Of a stretch of 39,415 bases of DNA, positions 6,661-15,527 are shown one piece after another. The stretch spans positions 1 through 39,415 of the forward strand of contig JAFWRA010000094.1 in the NCBI GenBank assembly GCA_017508895.1, in the 5' to 3' direction. Each line of letters starts with the position of its first letter. The stretch's first letter is position 1. This DNA is from Bacteroidales bacterium. Its GTDB lineage: Bacteria > Bacteroidota > Bacteroidia > Bacteroidales > F082. A model generated the notes under the pieces. It made no database searches. It was given only the letters and a program-made list of their open reading frames with translations, and was not told the DNA's origin. The position numbers and the translations under genes are program-made.

Positions 6661-7821
6661 ATGACCAAGATACTTATCATCGACGACGAGGCTCCCATCC
6701 GCCGCGTGCTGCGCGACATCCTCGAAAACGAAAACTATCAGGTGGACGATGCCTCAACGGGCATGGAGGCCTTGCAACATATTAAAGAGCAAGACTTTGA
6801 CGCCATTTTCTGCGACATCAAAATGCCCGAGATGGACGGCATCGAGGTGTTAGAAGCCATCAGAAAAGAGTCGGACGTGCCTGTCATCATGCTCTCAGGC
6901 CACGGCACTATTGAGACCGCTGTTGAAGCCATCAAGAAAGGTGCCTTCGACTTCATTCCCAAGCCCCCCGACTTGAACCGCCTCCTCATCACCCTGCGCA
7001 ATGCCCTGGACAAGAAGAACTTGGCTACCGAAAACAAAGTGCTGAAGAAAGCCGTGAAGATACAGAGCCAAATGATTGGCGAGTCGGCACCGATGTTGGA
7101 AGTGAAAGATATGATCGAGAAGGTGGCTCCCACCAATGCCCGCGTACTCATAACGGGCGAAAATGGAACGGGCAAAGAACTTGTGGCTCGACAACTGCAC
7201 GAACTCAGTCCCAGAAACAAAGGCCCTTTCATCGAGGTCAATTGCGCTGCTATCCCCGCGGAACTCATTGAAAGCCAACTGTTCGGTCACGAAAAAGGCT
7301 CCTTTACATCTGCCATTAAACAGAAAAAAGGTGACTTTGAATTAGCCGACAGCGGTACCCTCTTCTTGGACGAGATCGGCGACATGAGCCTTTCTGCCCA
7401 AGCCAAGGTACTCCGTGCCTTGCAGGAGAACAAAATCGTACGCGTGGGCGGCGAGAAGGAAATCCCCGTCAATGTGCGTATCTTGGCCGCAACCAACAAA
7501 AACTTGAAGTCCGAAATCGAGAAAGGCAACTTCCGCGAGGATTTATACCACCGTTTAAGCGTCATTGTGATCAATGTACCGCCGCTGCGCGAACGCAAGG
7601 ACGACATTCCGTTGTTGGTCAGCAATTTCCTGGAAATCATAGCTCAAGACATGGGCAAGCCCATTCCGACCTTTGAGCCAGAAGCTTTGGAAGCTTTGAA
7701 ACAATACCAATGGACAGGTAATATTCGTGAGCTCCGCAACATCGTGGAGCGTCTTGTAATCCTTTGCGGAAACGATATCACGAAAGACGACGTGGTGCGC
7801 TTTGGGAACCCCCTGAATTAA
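6661..7821 (+). CDS. NtrC-family response regulator with AAA+ domain, no DNA-binding domain
   Basis: 386 aa. The receiver domain (1-118) has the acidic pocket DDE (8-10), phospho-acceptor Asp52 in [11 protein letters not shown] and Lys101 in PKPP. The AAA+ domain (about 138-365) has Walker A GENGTGKE (166-173), Walker B TLFLDEIG and the arginine-finger region FREDLYHRL. The sigma-54 contact loop, normally GAFTGA, reads GSFTSA (213-218). The protein stops soon after [15 protein letters not shown], so the usual Fis-type HTH is missing. In Bacteroidota a class of such HTH-less regulators exists; they may act on RpoN from solution or do something else. No sensor kinase is nearby. The next gene converges after only 10 bp with no clear terminator. 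Confidence 0.93.
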   Translation: MTKILIIDDEAPIRRVLRDILENENYQVDDASTGMEALQHIKEQDFDAIFCDIKMPEMDGIEVLEAIRKESDVPVIMLSGHGTIETAVEAIKKGAFDFIPKPPDLNRLLITLRNALDKKNLATENKVLKKAVKIQSQMIGESAPMLEVKDMIEKVAPTNARVLITGENGTGKELVARQLHELSPRNKGPFIEVNCAAIPAELIESQLFGHEKGSFTSAIKQKKGDFELADSGTLFLDEIGDMSLSAQAKVLRALQENKIVRVGGEKEIPVNVRILAATNKNLKSEIEKGNFREDLYHRLSVIVINVPPLRERKDDIPLLVSNFLEIIAQDMGKPIPTFEPEALEALKQYQWTGNIRELRNIVERLVILCGNDITKDDVVRFGNPLN

Positions 7822-7831
7822 AGCAGGGATC

Positions 7832-8401
7832 TCAATTATCATTCTTTTTCCTTATATCCTCAAACTTGGACAAAGCCTTTTTGAAGTTGTCCTTCAGCTT
7901 TGTCACACCATCGAAAAAGACTTTATCCTCGCTGTAACGGTCCAGCACAAGATACCAATGTGTCTGTCTGTTTTTTATGCTGTAACCAAGTTGGAAGCCG
8001 TCATCCGTGCGATAGAAGGTCTCGCAGTAGTCCTTTCGAGCGCTCCTGTCCTTGTGTTCTTCAGCAATCAACGACTCTAAAACATTATCGATTTCCACAA
8101 AGTCGTCGTAAGCCACAAAAACCTCAACAGCGGGTTGTTCTTTCACCTCTTTACGGTACATGCGATAGAAATACTGGACGGCGCCCTCCACCTCAACGGT
8201 TCTTACCGAAGTTTCCAAGCCATCGAAAAGTTGGGCGTATAGCGTCGAGATGGCATAGTCCGTGATCTTGCATTGGACCCTTGTTTGATGAGTCAACTGT
8301 TCATACTTTGTCTGGCGGTCATCCACCCTTACATAGGGAGTTTGAGCCAATAAGAGTCTGCCTGCAAGCAGCATCATGGCAAGTAAAACTACTCTTTTCA
8401 T
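7832..8401 (-). CDS. Secreted protein of unknown function
   Basis: 189 aa with an obvious signal peptide (MKRVVLLAMMLLAGRLLLAQ). I do not recognise the mature domain. It is mixed alpha/beta, rich in Tyr, Asp and Lys, and ends in a basic tail (KKALSKFEDIRKKNDN). A single Cys (in KDYCETFYRTDDGF) is present beside one in RVQCKITDY, so one disulfide is possible. It reads like a small periplasmic protein and converges on the response regulator. It has its own promoter (-7 at 8443-8450). Confidence 0.75.
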   Translation of the reverse strand: MKRVVLLAMMLLAGRLLLAQTPYVRVDDRQTKYEQLTHQTRVQCKITDYAISTLYAQLFDGLETSVRTVEVEGAVQYFYRMYRKEVKEQPAVEVFVAYDDFVEIDNVLESLIAEEHKDRSARKDYCETFYRTDDGFQLGYSIKNRQTHWYLVLDRYSEDKVFFDGVTKLKDNFKKALSKFEDIRKKNDN

Positions 8402-8442
8402 GTCTAATTCTTTTTAGTTTGTTTTCTTTTGGTAATGAACTG

Positions 8443-8471
8443 CAAAGATATGAATTTCGATAAAATGGCAA
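8443..8471 (-). promoter_or_regulatory. Promoter of the secreted-protein gene (TTG, 18 bp, TATCTTTG)
   Basis: The complement of 8443-8450 is TATCTTTG and the complement of 8469-8471 is TTG. It diverges from the tmRNA promoter at 8489-8519. Confidence 0.6.
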
Positions 8472-8488
8472 GTTTTTTTTCGCACCAC

Positions 8489-8519
8489 TTGCGGGGTTTG
8501 GAAATTAGCTGTACTTTTG
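8489..8519 (+). promoter_or_regulatory. tmRNA promoter (TTG, 20 bp, TACTTTTG)
   Basis: TTG at 8489-8491 and TACTTTTG at 8512-8519. The predicted start near 8526 is just before the mature tmRNA 5' end. Confidence 0.7.
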
Positions 8520-8534
8520 CAGTCCGTTCTTTGA

Positions 8535-8933
8535 GGGGATGTATGGTTTTGACAGCAAGATGAATTGTCATGTAAGCATGTCGAGCCTCGCAGTGACGCT
8601 CGTAAATCTTGACTGCAAAAAATTAATTGGCGAAAACAACTACGCTCTCGCTGCCTGATTGAAGCACAGTAGATCACTGGCTTAATCCCTTCACAAGGTG
8701 AGGGGACGAGACATCCCGCAGGTGGAGATTCCTGATTCCGGCCTGAGCCCGGGGTGCTAAGCAATTTCGGGATAGCCTTGTCGGCGCTCCGACAGCAAGG
8801 CGAAGCCTTAGGAGATAAGGTCGCGTTTAGGGCGTTCGCTCCCTTGCGCGGCACGAAAACCAACAGCGGAATAAGCATGTAGAAACCATGGGGGTTCCTT
8901 GTTTGGACGAGGGTTCGACTCCCTCCATCTCCA
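8535..8933 (+). ncRNA. ssrA: tmRNA (transfer-messenger RNA)
   Basis: The 5' end GGGGATG pairs with CATCTCC at the 3' end (8926-8932) to form the tRNA-like acceptor stem, with discriminator A at 8933; CCA is not encoded. The T-arm reads GAGGGTTCGACTCCCTC. The tag reading frame at 8629-8658 (GGC GAA AAC ... GCC TGA) encodes GENNYALAA, a Bacteroidota-type degradation tag. Length is about 399 nt, normal for a one-piece tmRNA. It rescues stalled ribosomes and marks the products for proteolysis. Confidence 0.97.
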
Positions 8934-8945
8934 CTTTTTGGACGT

Positions 8946-8980
8946 AAAAGCCGTCGGAAAATTCGACGGCTTTTTCTTTT
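8946..8980 (+). terminator. tmRNA terminator
   Basis: AAAAGCCGTCG (8946-8956) pairs with CGACGGCTTTT (8964-8974), followed by TCTTTT. A classic intrinsic terminator. Confidence 0.9.
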
Positions 8981-9053
8981 ATGTCCATTCGAATCTTTTT
9001 CCTATCTTTACCGCCTCAAAATAAGAAAGAGCATAGTTAGGAGTGCATTACAA

Positions 9054-9449
9054 ATGAAATATCAACACACCAAGAGACCAGGATTTTTGCTTGGATGCAT
9101 CGACTTTTGCACCTTTGGGTTATTCTTCCTCTTATACATGCCTCTCGGTGGGTTGCAGGATGAGTTAGATAAAATCCTTGGGCTCAAAACGCAACGATAT
9201 GGGGTGGCATATCTTTTAGGCATTCCTACAGCGTTTATTTACACGCTTGTATGGATGTCACGTATTGCAGAGGAGCTGAAAAACAAAGCGATTGAACTGA
9301 AGATAGAAGGACCATACACCTCTTGGTGGCACATGTTTGGGTGGAACACCTTTGGCTTGTTGCTATTCGGCCCCGCTGTGGCTACCTATCGGTTCTTCGA
9401 CACGCTAAACAAGATAGAGCGCAAATTGAACGAAAGTGGTTCTGAATAA
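9054..9449 (+). CDS. Small multi-pass membrane protein (DUF4234-like, uncertain)
   Basis: 131 aa with three hydrophobic segments: about 11-33 (FLLGCIDFCTFGLFFLLYMP), 49-72 and 94-113. An amphipathic charged stretch lies between the last two, and the C-terminus is hydrophilic. The topology and the Trp-rich loop (TSWWHMFGW) recall the DUF4234 group of small membrane proteins, but the match is by eye only. It is followed after 15 bp by the YqiA-like hydrolase, so the two are likely co-transcribed. Confidence 0.6.
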   Translation: MKYQHTKRPGFLLGCIDFCTFGLFFLLYMPLGGLQDELDKILGLKTQRYGVAYLLGIPTAFIYTLVWMSRIAEELKNKAIELKIEGPYTSWWHMFGWNTFGLLLFGPAVATYRFFDTLNKIERKLNESGSE

Positions 9450-9464
9450 AAAACGGACAAGAAG

Positions 9465-10070
9465 ATGAAGAAGATTTTGTTCCTTCACGGTTTCTTTGCC
9501 AGCGGCCAGTGCGTACCAGCCTTGGCTTTACGAGAGGCGTTTGATGGTCTTGCAGAAGTGATGACTCCCGACCTGCCGAGGCATCCGAAAGCAGCAATTG
9601 GATTCATAAGGGAACTGATTGACCGTGAGAAGCCCGACCTTTTGCTTGGCAACAGCTGTGGATCGTTCTATGCACAGATGATTGCTCCCACGGTAGGCAT
9701 TCCGGCCTTGCTTGGGAACCCTCACTTTCAGATGACGGAATTCTTGAAAAAGCGCATTGGCAAGCACGAATACAAATCTCCCCGTAAGGATGGCGTCCAA
9801 GAGTTCGTCATCGATGAAGCTCTTATTGAGGAGTTTGCCGAGTTAGAGGCCATACAGTTCAACAGCTGCAATCCCGACTACAATGACCGTATCTGGGGCT
9901 TGTTTGGCGAAGGCGACACATTGGCCCACTTTGAGCCGCTGTTTTTGGAGCATTACAATAGGTCGTTCCATTTTCCCGGCAATCACACACCGACCGCCGA
10001 TGAAGTCCGCGACTGGTATGTTCCCTTGGCCAAACAGATGCTGATGAAATACTCTTTGTCAGAAAAGTAA
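9465..10070 (+). CDS. YqiA/YcfP-type alpha/beta-fold esterase
   Basis: 201 aa, cytoplasmic. The oxyanion-hole motif LHGFFASG (7-14), nucleophile elbow GNSCG (62-66, Ser64), acid region FGEGD and terminal His in FPGNHTPT give a complete Ser-Asp-His triad. Length and the short cap are those of the UPF0227/YqiA family of small carboxylesterases. The natural substrate is unknown. It lies 15 bp after the small membrane-protein gene. Confidence 0.85.
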   Translation: MKKILFLHGFFASGQCVPALALREAFDGLAEVMTPDLPRHPKAAIGFIRELIDREKPDLLLGNSCGSFYAQMIAPTVGIPALLGNPHFQMTEFLKKRIGKHEYKSPRKDGVQEFVIDEALIEEFAELEAIQFNSCNPDYNDRIWGLFGEGDTLAHFEPLFLEHYNRSFHFPGNHTPTADEVRDWYVPLAKQMLMKYSLSEK

Positions 10071-10098
10071 ACATAGGCATGAAAAATGTTTTATTTTG

Positions 10099-10106
10099 TA
10101 TTTTTG
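10099..10106 (+). promoter_or_regulatory. -7 element (TATTTTTG) for the second hydrolase
   Basis: It matches TAnnTTTG, 22 bp before ATG 10129. It suggests the second hydrolase is transcribed separately from the first. Confidence 0.6.
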
Positions 10107-10128
10107 GCCACTGAAAATATAAGTTCTC

Positions 10129-10800
10129 ATGCTGTCATCCATCAAACAATCTTCAAATAAAATCTGCTATATGATCCTGCCCGAAGGAATCAGGAAGGAT
10201 TTGCATGAGGGGTTGAAAGGATTGGCCGAAAAAAACGGGGTCTCCATTGTCGTGATAGAAGAGGTCAACTGGAACGATGATTTAACACCTTGGCCAGCAG
10301 AAGGTGTGTTCAAGAAAGCGAAACCATTTGGAGGGCAGGCGGCTGCATTCCTCAACAAGCTGACTAACGAGATAATACCTGAGACAGAAAGAAGTATGGG
10401 TATAGAGAATGCCGAAAGAGCCCTCTTGGGTGTTTCATTATCGGGTCTGTTTGCGGTATGGTCGGCTTTCAACACCAATGCATTCACCAACATCATCAGC
10501 ATATCCGGGTCGCTATGGTATGATGGATTAGTTGAATGGATGAAGGAACAAGCACTCTCACCTCGGATCAAAAAGGTTTGTATGTTGTTGGGTGAAAAGG
10601 AGAAAAACGCCAAAGAGAAAAGAATGGCGACAGTGGAAGAGCGAACTCAAGCTGCCGCCAACATTTTAAAAGAGAAAACCCAGGCCACTGTTATATTCGA
10701 GCTAGTCGAAGGGACGCATTTCTCACCGATTATGCCCAGATTGGAGCGAGCATTTGAGATAATCGAAGAAACAGTTACCCCTACAACACATTACTCATAA
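10129..10800 (+). CDS. Putative esterase (alpha/beta hydrolase, esterase-D-like)
   Basis: 223 aa without a signal peptide. The nucleophile elbow is GVSLSG (Ser103), followed by the esterase-D hallmark IISISGSLWYDG. A catalytic His lies in EGTHFSPIMPR near the C-terminus. The acidic residue probably sits around LGEKEKN. Compared with typical PF00756 esterases it lacks the long N-terminal strand region, so it is a compact version. Its stop codon overlaps the convergent rhodanese-MBL gene by 10 bp, with no terminator between. Substrate unknown. Confidence 0.75.
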   Translation: MLSSIKQSSNKICYMILPEGIRKDLHEGLKGLAEKNGVSIVVIEEVNWNDDLTPWPAEGVFKKAKPFGGQAAAFLNKLTNEIIPETERSMGIENAERALLGVSLSGLFAVWSAFNTNAFTNIISISGSLWYDGLVEWMKEQALSPRIKKVCMLLGEKEKNAKEKRMATVEERTQAAANILKEKTQATVIFELVEGTHFSPIMPRLERAFEIIEETVTPTTHYS

Positions 10801-11852
10801 TGCCTAATCCGAACCTCTACCCCGTCGGCTTCCAATTGTGAGGGGATGCCGCTTACATCCGTCTGGCCGTAATGGTAGGGGAACAGCACTTTCGGCTTGA
10901 ACATGCGTGCTGCGTTGATGAGTTGCTCGGGAGTCATGGTGTAAGGCTGGTTGCACGGGAGGAAGGCGACGTCAATGTCTTTGATTTCAGCCATTTCAGG
11001 GATGTCTTCGGTGTCGGCGGCAATGTAGATTCTCACTCCGTCGAGGGTGAGGATGAAGCCATCGTCCCTTCCTTTGGGGTGGAATTGCAGATGTCCTTCG
11101 GTGGTGTTGTAGGCGGGAACGGCCTCAACAGTGAAGTCGTCGGCAATTTGGAGCATGTCGCCGTTGGCCATCACGGTGCCATAACCAAGCATTTCAGCGC
11201 AGCGTTGGTTCGTAATCAGTTGGGTGTTGTCGCCCATCAGCATTTTGATGGCCGTTGTGTCGAAATGGTCGTGATGTTCGTGGGTGATGAAGATGTAATC
11301 CGCTTTAGGCATGGCGGCGTAGTTGATGGTCTTCTCCCCTAACTTCGCCACGGGGTCAATCTGGATTTCCATGCCGTCGTATTCGATTCGGATGCTGGCG
11401 TGAACCAAGGTGTGGAACTTCACCGTCTTACCGCTCTTGGTAGTGAAGGTGTCGACTTCGTAAGCATCTTCAGGCATCTCTACAGGCATCCCCGCATCTT
11501 TCCATGCCGTGATGCCACCCAAAAGATTCACAACCTTGAAGCCTTCCTTGGCAAGCATCGTGGCGGCGTTGGCTGAGCGTTTTCCGCCTCTGCAATACAC
11601 GGCGATGGTCTTGTCGGCAGGCAAGGTCGATTTTGCCTTTTCGACAAAACCTTCCTCTTTGACATCGATGTTGAGGGCATTCGCGAGGTGGCCTTCGCCA
11701 AACTCCTCGGCGGTTCTCACGTCGAGCAAAACGACATCGGGGCTTTTGATACGTTCAGCAAACGTGTTGACTTCTGCATTTTCGTAACCTTGCTGGCCGC
11801 AGGCGGTGGCCAATCCCAAAAGGGCTAATAAGTTGGTAAGTATTTTCTTCAT
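10791..11852 (-). CDS. Rhodanese - metallo-beta-lactamase-fold fusion, probable lipoprotein
   Basis: Starting at ATG 11852 (MKKILTNLL) gives 353 aa and a lipoprotein-like leader ending LATAC (Cys18). The upstream in-frame ATG at 11876 overlaps the promoter element. Residues about 26-122 are a rhodanese domain with LLDVRTAEEF and active-site Cys87 in VYCRGGKRS. Residues about 137-353 are a UlaG-like MBL fold with HEHHDH (191-196), AADTED and a C-terminal PYHYGQ. The rhodanese active loop is intact, so sulfur transfer is plausible. The MBL part carries the metal ligands. The fusion suggests a periplasmic sulfur-transfer or hydrolase activity, but the substrate is unknown. Confidence 0.88.
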   Translation of the reverse strand: MKKILTNLLALLGLATACGQQGYENAEVNTFAERIKSPDVVLLDVRTAEEFGEGHLANALNIDVKEEGFVEKAKSTLPADKTIAVYCRGGKRSANAATMLAKEGFKVVNLLGGITAWKDAGMPVEMPEDAYEVDTFTTKSGKTVKFHTLVHASIRIEYDGMEIQIDPVAKLGEKTINYAAMPKADYIFITHEHHDHFDTTAIKMLMGDNTQLITNQRCAEMLGYGTVMANGDMLQIADDFTVEAVPAYNTTEGHLQFHPKGRDDGFILTLDGVRIYIAADTEDIPEMAEIKDIDVAFLPCNQPYTMTPEQLINAARMFKPKVLFPYHYGQTDVSGIPSQLEADGVEVRIRHYE

Positions 11853-11873
11853 GGTGTTTGAATTTGAATGTGG

Positions 11874-11881
11874 CAAAAATA
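11874..11881 (-). promoter_or_regulatory. -7 element (TATTTTTG) for the rhodanese-MBL gene
   Basis: The complement of CAAAAATA, 22 bp upstream of ATG 11852. Confidence 0.6.
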
Positions 11882-12021
11882 CATATTTTTCCGAAAAACG
11901 GCAGAAATTACAACACCGTTATCAATACACAATGGACTTGTAGTGGATTATAGTAAGAAATCCTCAACGTTATCGCGGTTAATCACCGAGAAAGCAGCTT
12001 CGGGATAGGCGTTTACGCACA

Positions 12022-12083
12022 AATTCCGAAAATATTATGATTTTTTTGGAATTAATTCCGAAAAAAACAAGATTTTTGCGGAA
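12022..12083. repeat. Tandem pair of ~31-bp hairpin-forming repeats
   Basis: Two head-to-tail copies (12022-12053, 12054-12083). Each begins AATTCCGAAAA and ends with its near-complement (TTTTTTTGGAAT, TTTTTGCGGAAT). They occupy the otherwise gene-free spacer 11882-12173 between the rhodanese-MBL gene and the ATPase promoter; I see no gene in that spacer. Confidence 0.65.
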
Positions 12084-12173
12084 TACCACTAATCATAAAA
12101 AGATAAAATCTTTAATTTTGGGACTTAACGTATAAAAATTTCGAGTTATGAAATGAATATTTTCACTATTTAT

Positions 12174-12204
12174 TTTGCATAACACAAAAAAGATAGTATT
12201 TTTG
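12174..12204 (+). promoter_or_regulatory. Promoter of the AAA ATPase gene (TTTG, 19 bp, TATTTTTG)
   Basis: TTTG at 12174-12177 and TATTTTTG at 12197-12204 are separated by exactly 19 bp, one of the best consensus promoters in the window. The start should be near 12211, giving a leader of about 23 nt. Confidence 0.8.
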
Positions 12205-12233
12205 CATCGAAAATAAATACTAATACGATTGCC

Positions 12234-13355
12234 ATGGAGAACCCGTTTGCCCTTGTTCCATATATATCCAAGGAGCTTTTCTGCGACCGAGAGAACGAGA
12301 CCCAGACCTTACTGGAATACCTCCTCAACGGCTCGAATGTCACCTTGATTTCACCACGTCGCTATGGGAAAACAGGTCTAATTTATCGCATTTTTGACGA
12401 AATCAAGCATCAAAAAATCGATGTCAGCACCTGTTTGGTGGACATCTATGCCACGGAAAACCTCGAAGATTTCATCAAAGTTTTTTCCGAAGCGATCATC
12501 GCATCCTTAGAGAAGAAAAAAAGCATCAAAAGCTTCTTCCAATTTCTCGGCGGCCTGCGTCCCATGCTGAGTTACAACGCACTGACAGGCAACCCCGAAC
12601 TCACCATGACCTACCTTTCGGACCATGAGAAGCAACAAACCCTTGCCTCCATCTTCGATTTCATTGAAAAACAAGGGCAAAAGACCATTATTGCCATCGA
12701 CGAATTCCAACAAATCAGGAATTACGGCACCAACATGGAAGCCTTGCTACGCTCCTATATCCAACCTTTGAAGAATGTGCAATTCATTTTCTGCGGCAGC
12801 AAGAAGCACCTGATGACCGAGATGTTCACCGATGCCCGAAGCCCGTTCTACGAAAGCACCCGTTGCCTTTATCTCGAGAAAATCAATCGCGAGGTTTACG
12901 CAGACTTCATCATTCGGATGTTCGGGAAAGGAAAGAAAATCATATCTATGGATGCGCTGGATTTCATCCTCGATTGGACGAAAACCCATACCTTCTACAC
13001 GCAGTCGCTCTGCAATCATGTGTTTCTGAAGAGCGGGAGAAAAATCGAGAAAGAGGACGTATTGCGCTCGGCAGTCCAAATCCTGAAAGAAAACGAGCAG
13101 ACCTTCATCCAATGGCGCGACCTGCTGACCACCAATCAATGGAACTACTTGAAGGCTATTGCTAAAGAGCAAGCCGTGACGCAACCCTATGCTTCGCATT
13201 TCCTGCAAAAATACAATATCGGCACCTCCGCCAACTCGCAGCGACTCTTAGAAGCACTCATCGACAAGGAACTGATACTCGCCAACTCCACCATCGAAGG
13301 TGTTTCCTACAGTGTTTACAATGTTTTCCTTTCACGCTGGCTTGAAAATCAATAG
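12234..13355 (+). CDS. AAA ATPase of the ATPase_2 (archaeal-type STAND-like) family
   Basis: 373 aa, cytoplasmic. It begins with the family's NPFALVPYISKELFCDRE block. Walker A is SPRRYGKTGL (40-49), Walker B IIAIDEFQ (152-159), and sensor 1 IFCGSKKHLM. A winged-helix-like C-terminal region (about 290-373) ends in YSVYNVFLSRWLEN. This ATPase_2 group is greatly expanded in Bacteroidota, often strain-variable, and its function is mostly unknown. It stands alone here with a strong promoter and an upstream tandem hairpin repeat. A fragment of a different gene lies just downstream on the other strand, suggesting that this locus has been reshuffled. Confidence 0.88.
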   Translation: MENPFALVPYISKELFCDRENETQTLLEYLLNGSNVTLISPRRYGKTGLIYRIFDEIKHQKIDVSTCLVDIYATENLEDFIKVFSEAIIASLEKKKSIKSFFQFLGGLRPMLSYNALTGNPELTMTYLSDHEKQQTLASIFDFIEKQGQKTIIAIDEFQQIRNYGTNMEALLRSYIQPLKNVQFIFCGSKKHLMTEMFTDARSPFYESTRCLYLEKINREVYADFIIRMFGKGKKIISMDALDFILDWTKTHTFYTQSLCNHVFLKSGRKIEKEDVLRSAVQILKENEQTFIQWRDLLTTNQWNYLKAIAKEQAVTQPYASHFLQKYNIGTSANSQRLLEALIDKELILANSTIEGVSYSVYNVFLSRWLENQ

Positions 13356-13402
13356 GTTGCCCTCGTCTCACAAGACAAGATAGCAAACATTTCTTTTTGC
13401 AT

Positions 13403-13507
13403 TCAAACCACAAACTTACAAAACTCGGGAAAGAGCTCCGGCATCTGCTTGCGGATTTCCGTATCCGCGGAGATGGCAGGCTGCTGTCGCGGTTTATATA
13501 TTAAAAA
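13403..13507 (-). pseudogene. Orphan C-terminal coding remnant
   Basis: On the minus strand a 34-codon open stretch, bounded upstream by a stop at 13508-13510 and ending with TGA at 13403-13405, reads in part ISADTEIRKQMPELFPEF then CKFVV. The composition looks like a genuine C-terminus and uses common codons. There is no start codon before the internal Met and no homologous start region. I do not recognise the parent protein. It is probably the leftover end of a deleted gene; chance reading cannot be excluded. Confidence 0.4.
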
Positions 13508-13561
13508 TCACAAATTCATAACATTTTTCAAACTCGCATTCCACCCAACCAAAAAATTCCG

Positions 13562-13569
13562 TACCTTTG
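13562..13569 (+). promoter_or_regulatory. -7 element (TACCTTTG) for the guaB operon
   Basis: It matches TAnnTTTG, 25 bp before ATG 13595. No good TTG is found 19 bp upstream. Confidence 0.65.
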
Positions 13570-13588
13570 CAGATTAATTAAAACCTAA

Positions 13589-15067
<1,479 letters not shown>

Positions 15068-15070
15068 GCC

Positions 15071-15478
15071 ATGAAAGCATCTATATCATTCCCTGAACTA
15101 CAGAACATTCTACAAGAGAAGACCGAACAAAACATCGGATTTGCCTTCGTCGACGACAAGACCGTGAAGGTTACTTACCCCATCAACTTAGGCTTTATGA
15201 AGAAGGACATATCTGCCAATCTCTCTATCCTTGAGATGGTAGGCAGCGACCTTCTCGTCAAGTTGGATGCCGGCATGGGCACCGATACTTTGATGAGCAC
15301 CGTGCTCAGTCTGCTCCATAACAAGCTTCCAGAAGGCCTGATTGAGAAACGTCCCGACCGGCAGCTGTTGCTCCATCTCGGCCAAATCGAACAGGTGAAG
15401 ACCGTTTTCGATGCCATTCAAGTCGACGACATCCACGTCCTCAACAACGGTTTGGAAGTGGAGGGCGGATTGAAATAA
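15071..15478 (+). CDS. Small cytoplasmic protein of unknown function
   Basis: 135 aa with no signal peptide, membrane segment or Cys. I do not recognise a family. The sequence alternates strands and helices (VKVTYPINLGFMKKDISANLSILEMVGSDLLVKLDAG in outline) and has an HLGQIEQVKTVFDAIQVDDI segment. The start is ATG 15071, three bases after the guaB stop, so it is translated from the same message. A role linked to guaB or to the downstream chaperones is only inferred from position. Confidence 0.75.
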   Translation: MKASISFPELQNILQEKTEQNIGFAFVDDKTVKVTYPINLGFMKKDISANLSILEMVGSDLLVKLDAGMGTDTLMSTVLSLLHNKLPEGLIEKRPDRQLLLHLGQIEQVKTVFDAIQVDDIHVLNNGLEVEGGLK

Positions 15479-15527
15479 TATCCGACAAATCGCGTTATGA
15501 GAAATAAGCAAACAACAAATATCAGTA

